Assembly: GCA_030041375.1 (NCBI GenBank)
Contig: JASHOA010000051.1
Span: 1 to 64,000 of the forward strand
Direction of reading: 5' to 3'
DNA: 64,000 bases
Origin: Acetobacteraceae bacterium
GTDB lineage: Bacteria; Pseudomonadota; Alphaproteobacteria; Acetobacterales; Acetobacteraceae
Positions 21,062 to 33,231 of this stretch are shown piece by piece. The position numbers and the translations under genes are program-made. Numbering within the stretch: the stretch's first letter is position 1; every line of letters starts with the position of its first letter. Under the pieces are notes generated by a model. The model did no database searches. It was not told where the DNA came from and worked only from the letters and a program-made list of their open reading frames with translations.

Positions 21062-21421
21062 ATGAGATCGCTTTCGCTGATCGCGGCCAGCGCGATGATG
21101 GCGCTGGCGATGGGAGCGGCACCCGCGGCCCAGGCCGACGGCTGGCATGGCGGCGGCGGATGGGGCTGGCACGGGGGCTGGCACGGAGGTTGGGGTGGCT
21201 GGCGTGGCGGGCCGTGGTGCTGTGGGCCCGTGATCGGGTTCGGCGTGGTGGTGCCGCCGGTGGTCTTTGTTCCGCCGGTGGTCGCTTATTATCCGCTGCC
21301 TTTGCCACCGCCGCCGCCACCGCCGCCACCGGTGGTCTATGCCCCGCCGGTCGTTTACGCCCCGCCGGTCGTCGCGGTGCCGGCCGGGATTTCGATCGGC
21401 GTCACGATCCCGCTTCGCTGA
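21062..21421 (+). CDS. secreted Gly/Trp- and Pro-rich low-complexity protein
   Basis: The 119-residue precursor starts MRSLSLIAASAMMALAMGAA and has a clear Sec signal with cleavage after AQA. The mature protein opens with a Gly-Trp-His-rich repeat (WHGG and WGGW units), then a Val-Pro block containing nine consecutive prolines and two YAPPVV repeats, and ends with a short IGVTIPLR tail. GGAGG lies five bases before ATG 21062. The composition suggests a disordered surface or cell-envelope protein; the function is unknown. It is inserted on the opposite strand between ftsB and eno. Confidence 0.65.
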   Translation: MRSLSLIAASAMMALAMGAAPAAQADGWHGGGGWGWHGGWHGGWGGWRGGPWCCGPVIGFGVVVPPVVFVPPVVAYYPLPLPPPPPPPPPVVYAPPVVYAPPVVAVPAGISIGVTIPLR

Positions 21422-21428
21422 GCCGGGG

Positions 21429-22745
<1,317 letters not shown>

Positions 22746-23315
22746 CTAACCGCGCGGGCAAGGGCCGGTCGGAAGTGAAGCGAGGACTGCCTCATGCAGC
22801 CGGCGGTCGAACTCGCTCCAGAGGACGAAGCACACCAGGCGTAACGTTCTGAGCCTGGGCAGGCGCCGGGAGACGGCAGTGAGTGCGACCGCCGCCGCTT
22901 GATCCATCGGATAGCCGAAGATGCCCGTGGAGATGGCCGGAAAGCCGAGCGAGCGGACGGCGTGCTGCTCGGCAAGGTCGAGTGCGTTGGTATAGCAGGC
23001 GCCGAGAAGCTCGGCGGACGGCTCATCCACGCCGAAGACCGGGCCGAGACAGTGGATGACGAAGCGGTTGGGAAGCCGGTGCCCGCCCGTGATCACTGCC
23101 TGGCCGGGGCGGATCGGCGCCAGCGGCCGACATTCGGCGTAAAGCCCGGGCCCGGCGGCACGATGGATCGCCCCGGCCACGCCGCCACCCGGGGCGAGCG
23201 CGGAATTGGCGGCGTTCACGACCGCCTCGAGATCGGGCTGGCTTGCGATGTCGCCCTGGCGGATTTCGAGCCGGGCAGCGGTGGCGGGTCCGGTCGCGGC
23301 GCCGGAAGGAGGCAT
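22746..23315 (-). CDS. macrodomain protein (ADP-ribose / O-acetyl-ADP-ribose hydrolase-like)
   Basis: A single macrodomain fills almost the whole 189-residue protein. The MacroD-type motifs are clear: LEIRQGDIASQPDLEAVVNA with the catalytic-loop Asn, NSALAPGGGVAGAIHRAAGP, VIHCLGPVF, and FPAISTGIFGYPMDQAA binding the distal ribose. Such enzymes remove ADP-ribose from proteins or deacetylate O-acetyl-ADP-ribose. ATG at 23315 is used; GTG at 23333 would overlap the upstream membrane-protein gene by eight bases. It lies inside the kdsA-eno interval that is usually compact in this class. Confidence 0.88.
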   Translation of the reverse strand: MPPSGAATGPATAARLEIRQGDIASQPDLEAVVNAANSALAPGGGVAGAIHRAAGPGLYAECRPLAPIRPGQAVITGGHRLPNRFVIHCLGPVFGVDEPSAELLGACYTNALDLAEQHAVRSLGFPAISTGIFGYPMDQAAAVALTAVSRRLPRLRTLRLVCFVLWSEFDRRLHEAVLASLPTGPCPRG

Positions 23316-23325
23316 CGCGGCCGGG

Positions 23326-23637
23326 TCACGCACTGCCGCGGCCGGCCGGCGGCTGGCTGGCGGCCAGCCGCTCGATCAGTTCGGCCGTGCGGCGCGTGTT
23401 CGCCTCGATGTCGAAGAAGACCTCGATGATTTCGCCGTACAGCACGAAGATGAGGCCGGCGATGATGGTCGCGAATCCGCCGGCCAGCATGTCATGTGCG
23501 GTCTCCGCGTCGGCGGCGGCACGGACCAGTGTCACCACACCGACGACGAAGGCGATGAGGCCGGCGATGACCAGGAGCCAGCCGACGATCCGCAGGATTA
23601 GCGAAAAGGCCCGCAGCACCAGGAAGCGACGGCCCAT
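23326..23637 (-). CDS. small membrane protein of unknown function
   Basis: The 103-residue protein begins MGRRFLVLRAFSLILRIVGW and has two hydrophobic segments (about residues 10-35 and 50-72), followed by a soluble, Arg/Glu-rich tail that may form a short coiled coil (IEANTRRTAELIERLAA). The start at 23637 is supported by AGAGGAG seven bases upstream. It immediately precedes the macrodomain gene and is probably co-transcribed with it. No family was recognised with confidence. Confidence 0.6.
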   Translation of the reverse strand: MGRRFLVLRAFSLILRIVGWLLVIAGLIAFVVGVVTLVRAAADAETAHDMLAGGFATIIAGLIFVLYGEIIEVFFDIEANTRRTAELIERLAASQPPAGRGSA

Positions 23638-23762
23638 GGTTTTCTCCTCTCTCACCCTCGGGCCGCGCCGGTGAAAGGCGCGGCCCGTCAGCGTTGGCGG
23701 GGCGAACCGTACTCGGTGCGGCGGCGGAATGGCAAGGTTCCGCTTGCCCGGCACCGGGAGGT

Positions 23763-26719
<2,957 letters not shown>

Positions 26720-26793
26720 CAGCCCTGCCCGGTTCGGGGCGCGGTTCTAACCGCCCCGGCGCCGCCGTGCAAAGCCGGCCCAAAGCCGTGGCC

Positions 26794-27540
26794 TCAGGCG
26801 GCCGCGGCAATGGCCAGGAAATCCGCCGCAACGAGGCTCGCGCCGCCGACCAGGGCGCCGCCGACCTCGGGGAGTGCCAGGATGGAGGCGGCGTTGTCGG
26901 GCTTCACCGAGCCGCCATAGAGGATCAGGGGGTCGCCGCCGGCGGCGCCGAAGCGGGCCGCGAGGCCGGCCCGGATCAGCGCGTGCATCGCCGCGATCTG
27001 CTGCGCGGTGGGCGTGCGGCCGGTGCCGATCGCCCATACCGGCTCATAGGCGACGGTTCCGCAAGCGGCGGCAAAGTCGTCGCTGAGGCTGGCGGCGAGT
27101 TGTGCGCTGACCACTGCTTCTTCGCGGCCTGCCTCGCGTTCGGCGAGACTCTCGCCCACGCAGACGATCGGTATGAGCCCGGCGGCGATGGCGGAGGCGA
27201 CCTTGGCCCGCACCAGCGCATCCGATTCGCCATGCCCCGTACGGCGCTCGGAATGGCCGAGGATGACGAAGCGGGCGCCAAGGTCCTTCAGCATCGGTGC
27301 CGAAACGTCACCCGTGTGCGCGCCGGAAGGTGCGGGGTGGCAGTCCTGGGCACCGAGCGCGATCGGTGAATCCCGCAGCACCGCGCCAACCGTGGCCAGT
27401 GCCGTAAAGGGCGGGCAGACGAGCAACTCCGCCCGCACGCCCGCAACCGGACTGGCGCCTTCCTTCAGCGCAGAGGCGAGCGCTGCGGCCTCGGCGGAAA
27501 GCCCGTGCATCTTCCAGTTGCCGGCTATCAACTTGGCCAT
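26794..27540 (-). CDS. tpiA: triosephosphate isomerase
   Basis: The enzyme interconverts dihydroxyacetone phosphate and glyceraldehyde 3-phosphate. The N-terminal AGNWKMHGL carries the catalytic Lys, FVILGHSERR the electrophilic His, and AYEPVWAIGTGRTPT the catalytic Glu and loop 6. The phosphate-binding end LYGGSVKPDNA and GALVGGASL is intact. The 248-residue length is standard. It heads the tpiA-secG-pyrG-kdsA cluster; its promoter must lie in the long gap upstream. Confidence 0.96.
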   Translation of the reverse strand: MAKLIAGNWKMHGLSAEAAALASALKEGASPVAGVRAELLVCPPFTALATVGAVLRDSPIALGAQDCHPAPSGAHTGDVSAPMLKDLGARFVILGHSERRTGHGESDALVRAKVASAIAAGLIPIVCVGESLAEREAGREEAVVSAQLAASLSDDFAAACGTVAYEPVWAIGTGRTPTAQQIAAMHALIRAGLAARFGAAGGDPLILYGGSVKPDNAASILALPEVGGALVGGASLVAADFLAIAAAA

Positions 27541-27952
27541 CGCCTCGTTCCCTCGTCAACGCCCCGACGCCATGCTGGCAAATGGCCACCCACGCCCCAA
27601 GGGGCGGTTGACCACGATCCGCCATTTCCCCCGCCGGGCATCCGTTTCTCATTCGCAATCAACTCCGCAGGCGACGATGGCTCCTGGCGTGAGCGTACCG
27701 GCAAAGCCAGGCGCCCTTCCTCGCAGATCGTTGCACGAAACTAAGCATTCGATCTGAAGCAACGGGGCCGGCAATCGCCGCACGACATGACCGAATATGA
27801 CAATTTCGGTATCGGAAAATTCCCCGCGATTGCCGCAAAGGCGGCGCAGAAATGCCATGCCGCACAACCACTTTAGCATCGGCCGCACCAGGTTCCACGA
27901 ACAGGAATCGGCGGTTTGGCGAAACCAGCCTGCGCGACAGGAGAATGATGTC
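27541..27952. other. intergenic region upstream of tpiA
   Basis: These 412 bases carry no convincing gene. They separate tpiA on the minus strand from two tiny plus-strand ORFs and should contain the tpiA promoter. Several overlapping short frames have no motif. No riboswitch or RNA gene was recognised. Confidence 0.4.
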
Positions 27953-28087
27953 ATGTCATGGTGGTACATCGGTCTGTGGCCGGCATACTACTTTCCGCTC
28001 GCGTGGTGGGCCGCATTGGCTGCACCTCGGCCGCATGAGGTCATTCACGTCGATTTCAGGCGGCACAAGATCGTCAGGGTCGCGTGA
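27953..28087 (+). CDS. tiny putative membrane protein
   Basis: A 44-codon frame starts MSWWYIGLWPAYYFPLAWWA and ends with the basic tail HVDFRRHKIVRVA. The first 25 residues are strongly hydrophobic and aromatic, as in a single membrane span with a positive-inside tail. An AGGAG ribosome site lies nine bases before the ATG. Its stop overlaps the start of the next small ORF (TGATG), which supports real translation. Function is unknown and the call is tentative. Confidence 0.4.
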   Translation: MSWWYIGLWPAYYFPLAWWAALAAPRPHEVIHVDFRRHKIVRVA

Positions 28088-28245
28088 TGGGCTGGGATTC
28101 ACGCCCACCGGATCCGCTCGCTCCCGGCCACCACAGCGCCGGGCACGATGCGCATGAGCGCGAACACACACCCGGACTCCATCAGACGGCGCCGATGTTC
28201 TACCCGGCCCCGGCGCCGCCCTTGCCGCCCAAAGAGAGCCCGTAA
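28087..28245 (+). CDS. tiny His/Pro-rich hypothetical ORF
   Basis: A 52-codon frame overlaps the previous tiny gene by one base. It encodes MGWDSRPPDPLAPGHHSAGH and ends with a proline-rich tail (YPAPAPPLPPKESP). It has seven histidines, mostly in the middle, which could bind metal, but this is speculative. No signal or membrane segment is present. Coupling to the upstream ORF is the main support. Confidence 0.3.
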   Translation: MGWDSRPPDPLAPGHHSAGHDAHEREHTPGLHQTAPMFYPAPAPPLPPKESP

Positions 28246-28266
28246 CGGGATCTGCAAAAGAACCCG

Positions 28267-28310
28267 CTGTTACCTCACTGTTACCTCGCTGTTCCGCTCG
28301 CTGTTCCACC
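28267..28310. repeat. imperfect 11-bp tandem repeat (CTGTT units)
   Basis: CTGTTACCTCA, CTGTTACCTCG, CTGTTCCGCTCG and CTGTTCCACC follow one another with CTGTT at 28267, 28278, 28289 and 28301. Two more CTGTT boxes lie near 28368 and 28379. The block is in a gene-free gap, 3' of the two tiny ORFs. Its role is unknown. Confidence 0.5.
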
Positions 28311-28529
28311 CGCCCCCTAAGCCCTGGTAGCACGGGAGAAAACCCGCCCCGCGCACCGCCGCGCCCGCTGTTCCCGCGCTGTTATCAGCGGCCTCGCTGA
28401 GCAGGACCGGAGGCGCAAGCCGGCGCCCATCGCGGTTTTCCTTGCTCCAATGGCTCCCCCGCTCCCATGATCGCGGGCCCGGATGCCGCGGTGATTTCCC
28501 GCCCCGCCGATCCGCCCTAAACTCGCACC

Positions 28530-28895
28530 ATGAGTGAAGAGCCCCGGCCCCTGGATTGCCTCCGCTGCCCGAGCTTCTGCTGCAAGATCGCCGGCTACGT
28601 CGAAGTGAGCGACTACGACATCCGGAGGCTCGCCAAATTCCTCGGCCTCAGCAAGCGCGAGTTCGAGGAGAAGCACATCGTCGAACGCACCAGGCGGGGC
28701 AAGAAGCACATCAAGTCCGAGCTCGCCGCCTGCCAGTTCCTCGATTCGCGGCGACGCTGCTCGGTCTATCCGGCGCGGCCCACCGACTGCCGCGGCTATT
28801 ATTGCTGGGAAGCGAAAGACCCCGCCGTCTATCGCGCCGCCGCCTTCCTGCAGGTCCCGATCCGGGTCCAGCAGAAAGAGGATAGCAAGGCTTGA
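28530..28895 (+). CDS. YkgJ-family cysteine-cluster (zinc/iron-binding) protein
   Basis: The 121-residue protein has the signature CLRCPSFCC at residues 10-18 and further cysteines in CQFLDSRRRCSVYPARPTDC and GYYCW, eight in total. This is the CxxCxxCC (YkgJ) metal-binding domain, whose members bind zinc or an Fe-S cluster; the biological role is not established. Its TGA overlaps the TTG start of the following thiamine-diphosphate enzyme, so the two are translationally coupled and may share a function. Confidence 0.8.
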   Translation: MSEEPRPLDCLRCPSFCCKIAGYVEVSDYDIRRLAKFLGLSKREFEEKHIVERTRRGKKHIKSELAACQFLDSRRRCSVYPARPTDCRGYYCWEAKDPAVYRAAAFLQVPIRVQQKEDSKA

Positions 28896-30619
28896 CCGCC
28901 GGCCAGACCACCACCACCGCAACCGTCATTCTGGAGACCCTGGTGGAAGCCGGGGTCTCGTTCCTGTTTGCCAATTTCGGCTCGGACCATCCGGCCCTGA
29001 TCGAGGCGCTGGCGGCGGCACGGGCCAGTGGCCGCCCGATACCCGCCGTGATCACCTGCCCGAACGAGATGGTGGCGCTCAGCGCCGCCCATGGTGCGGC
29101 GCTGCTCACCGGGCATGCCGAGGCCGTGCTGGTGCATGTCGAATGCGGGACGCAAGCGCTGGCTGGCGCCGTCCACAACGCCGCGCGCGGGCGCGCGCCG
29201 GCGCTGATCCTGGCCGGCCTCACACCGTTCACTCAGGAGGGAGAGCTTCGCGGCAGCCGGAACGAGTTCATCCACTGGCTGCAGGATGTGCCCGATCAGC
29301 GCGGCATCGTGCGCGGCTACGTGAAATACGAGAACGAAATCCGCTCCGGCCGCAATGCGGGAGAGATCATCCGCCGCGCGCTGCAGATTGCTGCCAGCGA
29401 TCCGAAAGGCCCGGTGTATCTGACGGTGGCACGCGAAGTGCTGGAGGAGGCAGTTCCGCGCCAAGGCGGAGCGGGTGGAGATTTTCCGCCGGTTTCGCCC
29501 GCTACCATCAGAGAGGCCGATCTCGAGCGGCTGATCGCCGGCCTGCTCGCTGCAAAGCGGCCGCTCGTCGTCACCTCCCATCTCGGCCGGAACCCGGAGG
29601 CGGTCGGCGAACTCGTAGCACTCGCCCGGCGGCTCGCGATCGGCGTCCTGGAATCGGTGCCGTCGGCGATGAATTTTCCGAGCGACGATCCGGCCTGGGC
29701 CGGCGTGCAATGGAGCGAACCGAAGCAGAACGAGGCGCTGGCCGAGGCGGATTTCGTGCTGGTGATCGAGAGCGACGTGCCGTGGATCCCGACCGTGAAC
29801 CGCCCCGGCCCGGAGGCCTCCATCTATCATATCGACGTCGATCCGCTGAAGGAGCGCATGCCGCTCTGGCACATTCCGGCCCGCGCTCACTTCCGTGCCG
29901 ACGCGGCGAGCGTGCTTGCCGCGATCAATCGCCGTCTCATCGAAGCGCGGATCGACGAGGAACGGATCGCCGCGCGGCGCACGCGCCTTCGCCTGAGGCA
30001 CGCCGAGCATGCGCGGTGGCTGGCGGAGCGGGAGCAGGCGGCAGGCGGGGAGATCACGCCCGAATTCGCCATCGCCGCGCTGCGTCGTCATATCGACGAA
30101 GAAACGATCGTGCTGAACGAGGCGATCACCTCCTACCCGCTGGTCATCGAGCATCTCGGCGCACGGCCTGCCGGATCGGTGTTCGCAAGCGGCGGCGGCT
30201 CGCTCGGCTGGCACGGGGGTGCTGCGATCGGGGCGAAGCTGGCGGCGCCGGAAAAGACCCTCGTCGCGATCACCGGGGACGGCAGCTATCTTTTTTCGCA
30301 ACCCGCGTCGGTGCATTGGATGGCGCGCCACTACAGGACGCCGTTCCTCACCCTCGTGCTCAATAACCGTGGCTGGCGCGCACCGAAGCTCTCGATGCTG
30401 GCCCTCTATCCGGATGGATACGCGAGCCGCGCCAACGATCTCGACATCGCCTTCGATCCGCCGCCCGATTATGGCGCGATCGCAGCCGCCGCCGGCGGCG
30501 CCTTTGCCTTGACCGTCAGGCAACCGGAAGAGATGGAGTTGGCACTTGCCCGCGCCTTCCATGCCGTGCGCGAGGAGCGGCGCGCCGCGCTGCTCGACAT
30601 ATGGGTGCGCCGGTTGTAG
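28892..30619 (+). CDS. thiamine-diphosphate-dependent enzyme (acetolactate synthase-like)
   Basis: The 575-residue protein has the three-domain layout of the ALS/benzoylformate decarboxylase superfamily. The N-terminal Pyr domain begins LVEAGVSFLFANFGSDHPAL, with the activating Glu in CPNEMVALSAAHGAAL. A central Rossmann-like domain follows, then the PP domain with the metal/ThDP motif ITGDGSYLFSQPASVHWMAR and NNRGW. The substrate cannot be read, but oxalyl-CoA-, sulfoacetaldehyde- or phenylpyruvate-type relatives are possible. The start is a TTG overlapping the upstream stop (TTGA). A second, convergent ThDP enzyme ends 12 bases away. Confidence 0.82.
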   Translation: MTAGQTTTTATVILETLVEAGVSFLFANFGSDHPALIEALAAARASGRPIPAVITCPNEMVALSAAHGAALLTGHAEAVLVHVECGTQALAGAVHNAARGRAPALILAGLTPFTQEGELRGSRNEFIHWLQDVPDQRGIVRGYVKYENEIRSGRNAGEIIRRALQIAASDPKGPVYLTVAREVLEEAVPRQGGAGGDFPPVSPATIREADLERLIAGLLAAKRPLVVTSHLGRNPEAVGELVALARRLAIGVLESVPSAMNFPSDDPAWAGVQWSEPKQNEALAEADFVLVIESDVPWIPTVNRPGPEASIYHIDVDPLKERMPLWHIPARAHFRADAASVLAAINRRLIEARIDEERIAARRTRLRLRHAEHARWLAEREQAAGGEITPEFAIAALRRHIDEETIVLNEAITSYPLVIEHLGARPAGSVFASGGGSLGWHGGAAIGAKLAAPEKTLVAITGDGSYLFSQPASVHWMARHYRTPFLTLVLNNRGWRAPKLSMLALYPDGYASRANDLDIAFDPPPDYGAIAAAAGGAFALTVRQPEEMELALARAFHAVREERRAALLDIWVRRL

Positions 30620-30631
30620 CCGGGTCGAAAG

Positions 30632-32251
30632 TCAGAATCCGCGCACGCGAGGGCGGATGATCAGGTCCCAGATGTCGGGCATCGGGCCGACCGGCACGTG
30701 GATCAGCGCCGGCTTGTTGCGGGCCAGCGCCTCACGCAGTGCCGATTCGAGTTCTTCGGGCGTCGTCGCGCGCCAGCCGAGTGCGCCGAAACTTTGCGCG
30801 TATGCAACGAACTCCGGGTTGCTGAGATCGCAGGCGATCAGGCGGTTGCCGTATCGCTCCTCCTGGATGCGGCGCACATTGCCGAAGGCGCCATCGTCGA
30901 GCACGACCGCGACGGCGGCGATGCCGTGGCGCACGGCGGTTGCAAGCTCGTTCGCCTGGTAAAGAAAGCCGCCGTCGCCGATAACGCAAACCACGGGCCT
31001 GTCCGGCCGGGCGATCTTGGCGCCGAGCGCGGCACCGTAGCCCCAGCCGAGATTGTCCTGGTAGCCCGGCGAAAGATGCAGTCTCGGTCCGAACACGGGA
31101 AAGCCGAGGCGGGCAGCGAAGCCGAGCTGGGTCACCTCTTCAACGAAGATCCCGTCCTCGGGCAGTGCCGCCCGGATCGCCGAGAGATAAGCCATCTGCG
31201 GCGCGCGCTTCGCAAGCTCGGCGGCAAACCAGGCGCGGTGCGGAGCCAGCTCGGCGTCGCGCCGCGGCCTGGGTGCGTGCGGCAACAGCGGCAACATGGC
31301 GCGCAGTGCCGGCGCCGCGTCGGCCACCACCGAGACGGCGGGAGGGCGGTAGCGCTCAATCTCCCCGGGGTCGATATCGATGCGCACGATGCTGAGATTC
31401 TCATCGAGGCCCCAGGCGGTCTGATAGGGGAACAACCGCGTGCCGACGGCGAGCACGACATCGGCCTCCGGCCACACACGATGTCCTTCCGGGAACGAAA
31501 GGGCGAGCCGGTGCGAAGTCGGGATGATGCCGCGGCCGCGGCGATAGGAAACGACCGGCGCCTCGAGGGTTTCAGCGACCGCCGCGACCTCGGCGCCGGC
31601 ATCCGTCGCGCCACCACCGACCACGATCAGCGGTTTTTTCGCGCGGGCAAGAATGTGCGCCGCGTTCGCCAGCGCATCGTGATCGAGCGGAGGCGTGGCG
31701 GGCGGGCGCGGGTCAGGGATTTCACTCTCGCCCACCTGGCCCCAGACATCGATCGCGCATTCCAGCGCCACCGGGCGCCGGCGGCCCGAGCAGGCGATGA
31801 AGAACGCCTCCGCCACGCGTTCGCCGGCCTCCGAGGGATGGCCGATGCGCGCGGCATGTTTCGTGAAATGGCGGAGCACGCCAAGCTGGTCGTGGATTTC
31901 GTGCAGATGGCCGAACCCGCGATCGATCGCCGCCTGGGGGATCTGGCCGAACAGCGCGAGCAACGGCGCGTCCATCGAGTACGCGGTGAGAAGGGCGGCG
32001 GCCGCATTCAGCATTCCCGGGCCGGGCACGACCACGAAAGCCTGCGGCTTGCCGGAGGCGAGAGCAGCGCCGAGCGCCATATAGGCCGCCCCCTGCTCGT
32101 GGCGCGTGTGCACCATGCGGATGCGATCCGAGGCGCGATGCAGCGCGTCGAAAAACGGATCGTTGTGTACGCCCGGCAGGCCGAACACCGTCGTGATGCC
32201 ATGGCGGATCAGGCTTTCGACCACCGCTTCGGCTGTGCTCATGCGGGACAT
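30632..32251 (-). CDS. thiamine-diphosphate-dependent enzyme (acetolactate synthase/benzoylformate decarboxylase-like)
   Basis: The 539-residue enzyme has the Pyr domain start GITTVFGLPGVHNDPFFDAL and the catalytic Glu in HTRHEQGAAYMALGAALASG. The central FAD/ADP-type domain includes AKKPLIVVGGGATDAG. The C-terminal PP domain has the ThDP motif VIGDGGFLYQANELATAVRH and the metal ligand GAFGNVRR. It faces the other ThDP enzyme tail to tail and differs clearly from it in sequence, so it is not a recent duplicate. A decarboxylase or carboligase of 2-oxoacids is expected. ATG at 32251 has AAGGTG seven bases before it. Confidence 0.85.
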   Translation of the reverse strand: MSRMSTAEAVVESLIRHGITTVFGLPGVHNDPFFDALHRASDRIRMVHTRHEQGAAYMALGAALASGKPQAFVVVPGPGMLNAAAALLTAYSMDAPLLALFGQIPQAAIDRGFGHLHEIHDQLGVLRHFTKHAARIGHPSEAGERVAEAFFIACSGRRRPVALECAIDVWGQVGESEIPDPRPPATPPLDHDALANAAHILARAKKPLIVVGGGATDAGAEVAAVAETLEAPVVSYRRGRGIIPTSHRLALSFPEGHRVWPEADVVLAVGTRLFPYQTAWGLDENLSIVRIDIDPGEIERYRPPAVSVVADAAPALRAMLPLLPHAPRPRRDAELAPHRAWFAAELAKRAPQMAYLSAIRAALPEDGIFVEEVTQLGFAARLGFPVFGPRLHLSPGYQDNLGWGYGAALGAKIARPDRPVVCVIGDGGFLYQANELATAVRHGIAAVAVVLDDGAFGNVRRIQEERYGNRLIACDLSNPEFVAYAQSFGALGWRATTPEELESALREALARNKPALIHVPVGPMPDIWDLIIRPRVRGF

Positions 32252-32307
32252 TGCTGTTCACCTTCGGACCGCGGGCGGGATGATGATCGGCCGGGCATTT
32301 GCGGCCG

Positions 32308-33012
32308 TCACTGGCGGGGTGGGATCGCGAGGCCACGTTGCACGGCGGGCCTCGCCAGGCCGCGTTCCAGCCAGGCGGGGACATGCTGCAATCGATCGTA
32401 ATCGACCAGCTCACGCGCTTCGTAGAAGCCGATCAGATTGCGCACCCAGCCGAACATGGAGATATCGGCGATCGTGTATTCATCGCCCATGATCCATCTC
32501 CGGCCATCGAGCCTTCCTTCGAGAACGCCGAGCAGGCGCCTGGTCTCGTCGCGGTAGCGCTCGAGCGGACGCTTGTCGGCGATCTCCCGGCCGGCGAACT
32601 TGTAAAAGTAGCCGAGCTGGCCGAACATCGGGCCGATGAACGCCATCTGGAAGAAGACCCACTGGATGGTCTCGTAGCGGCGTGCAGCATCCGCCGGCAG
32701 GAACATGCGTGTCTTCTCGGCAAGATAGAGCAGGATGGCGCCTGACTCGAAGAGGCCGAGCGGCGCGCCGCCCGGCCCGTTCGGGTCGATGATCGCCGGG
32801 ATCTTGCCGTTCGGATTGAGAGAGAGGAATTCTGGCGTCCACGATTCGTTGGCCCCGATATCGATCCGATGGGCCTCGTATGGCAGGCCTGTTTCCTCCA
32901 GCATGATGGAGATCTTGACCCCGTTCGGAGTCGGCAGGGAGTAGAGTTGCAGACGGTCCGGGTGTTTCGCCGGCCAGCGCGCGGCAATCGGAAACGCCGA
33001 AAGACCTGACAT
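32308..33012 (-). CDS. glutathione S-transferase, nu-class (YfcG/YghU-like)
   Basis: The N-terminal thioredoxin-like domain reads LQLYSLPTPNGVKISIMLEE and LNPNGKIPAIIDPNGPGG, followed by LFESGAILLYLAEKT, which binds glutathione. The C-terminal helical domain carries WVFFQMAFIGPMFGQLGYF and YTIADISMFGW. These match nu-class disulfide-bond oxidoreductases (YfcG, YghU) that use Thr and Asn near the N-terminus in place of Tyr or Ser. The 234-residue length fits. GGAG lies six bases before ATG 33012. It probably acts as a glutathione-dependent disulfide reductase or peroxidase. Confidence 0.87.
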   Translation of the reverse strand: MSGLSAFPIAARWPAKHPDRLQLYSLPTPNGVKISIMLEETGLPYEAHRIDIGANESWTPEFLSLNPNGKIPAIIDPNGPGGAPLGLFESGAILLYLAEKTRMFLPADAARRYETIQWVFFQMAFIGPMFGQLGYFYKFAGREIADKRPLERYRDETRRLLGVLEGRLDGRRWIMGDEYTIADISMFGWVRNLIGFYEARELVDYDRLQHVPAWLERGLARPAVQRGLAIPPRQ

Positions 33013-33139
33013 CCGTTTCTCCGAAAGATGAGGGAGTTTGCGGCCGAGAGCCATCCCTGATGGCGGATGGGGTGTCAACCCGCGGCCCGCTTGGCACGCG
33101 GGGCAGAGCATGGGCCTTGCCTTGACACTCGGCGCGCGG

Positions 33140-33196
33140 TTTATTCGAGCCCGCGATTCACGCCCTCCGACGATTCCGCCTCGGGCGATCGCGGGC
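33140..33196 (+). repeat. left copy of a perfect 57-bp inverted repeat
   Basis: This segment, starting TTTATTCGAGCCCGCGATTC, is the exact reverse complement of 34857-34913 over all 57 bases. It lies 35 bases upstream of the thiolase-like gene. Each copy is itself a hairpin: GCCCGCGAT pairs with ATCGCGGGC, and CGCCC with GGGCG, around a 17-base loop. The identity ends abruptly on both sides. Confidence 0.9.
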
Positions 33197-33231
33197 TGGC
33201 GTTCTTGAAGTGGCGCGAGGTGGCAGGGCGC

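Noticed and set aside
27541-28530. Larger protein genes in the gap after tpiA
   Set aside because: Open frames of 60-125 codons exist on both strands but show no motif or good ribosome site; only the two coupled tiny ORFs have support.
28829-30562. 577-codon minus-strand frame over the first ThDP enzyme
   Set aside because: No domain is recognisable, and the plus strand carries a complete ThDP-enzyme architecture.
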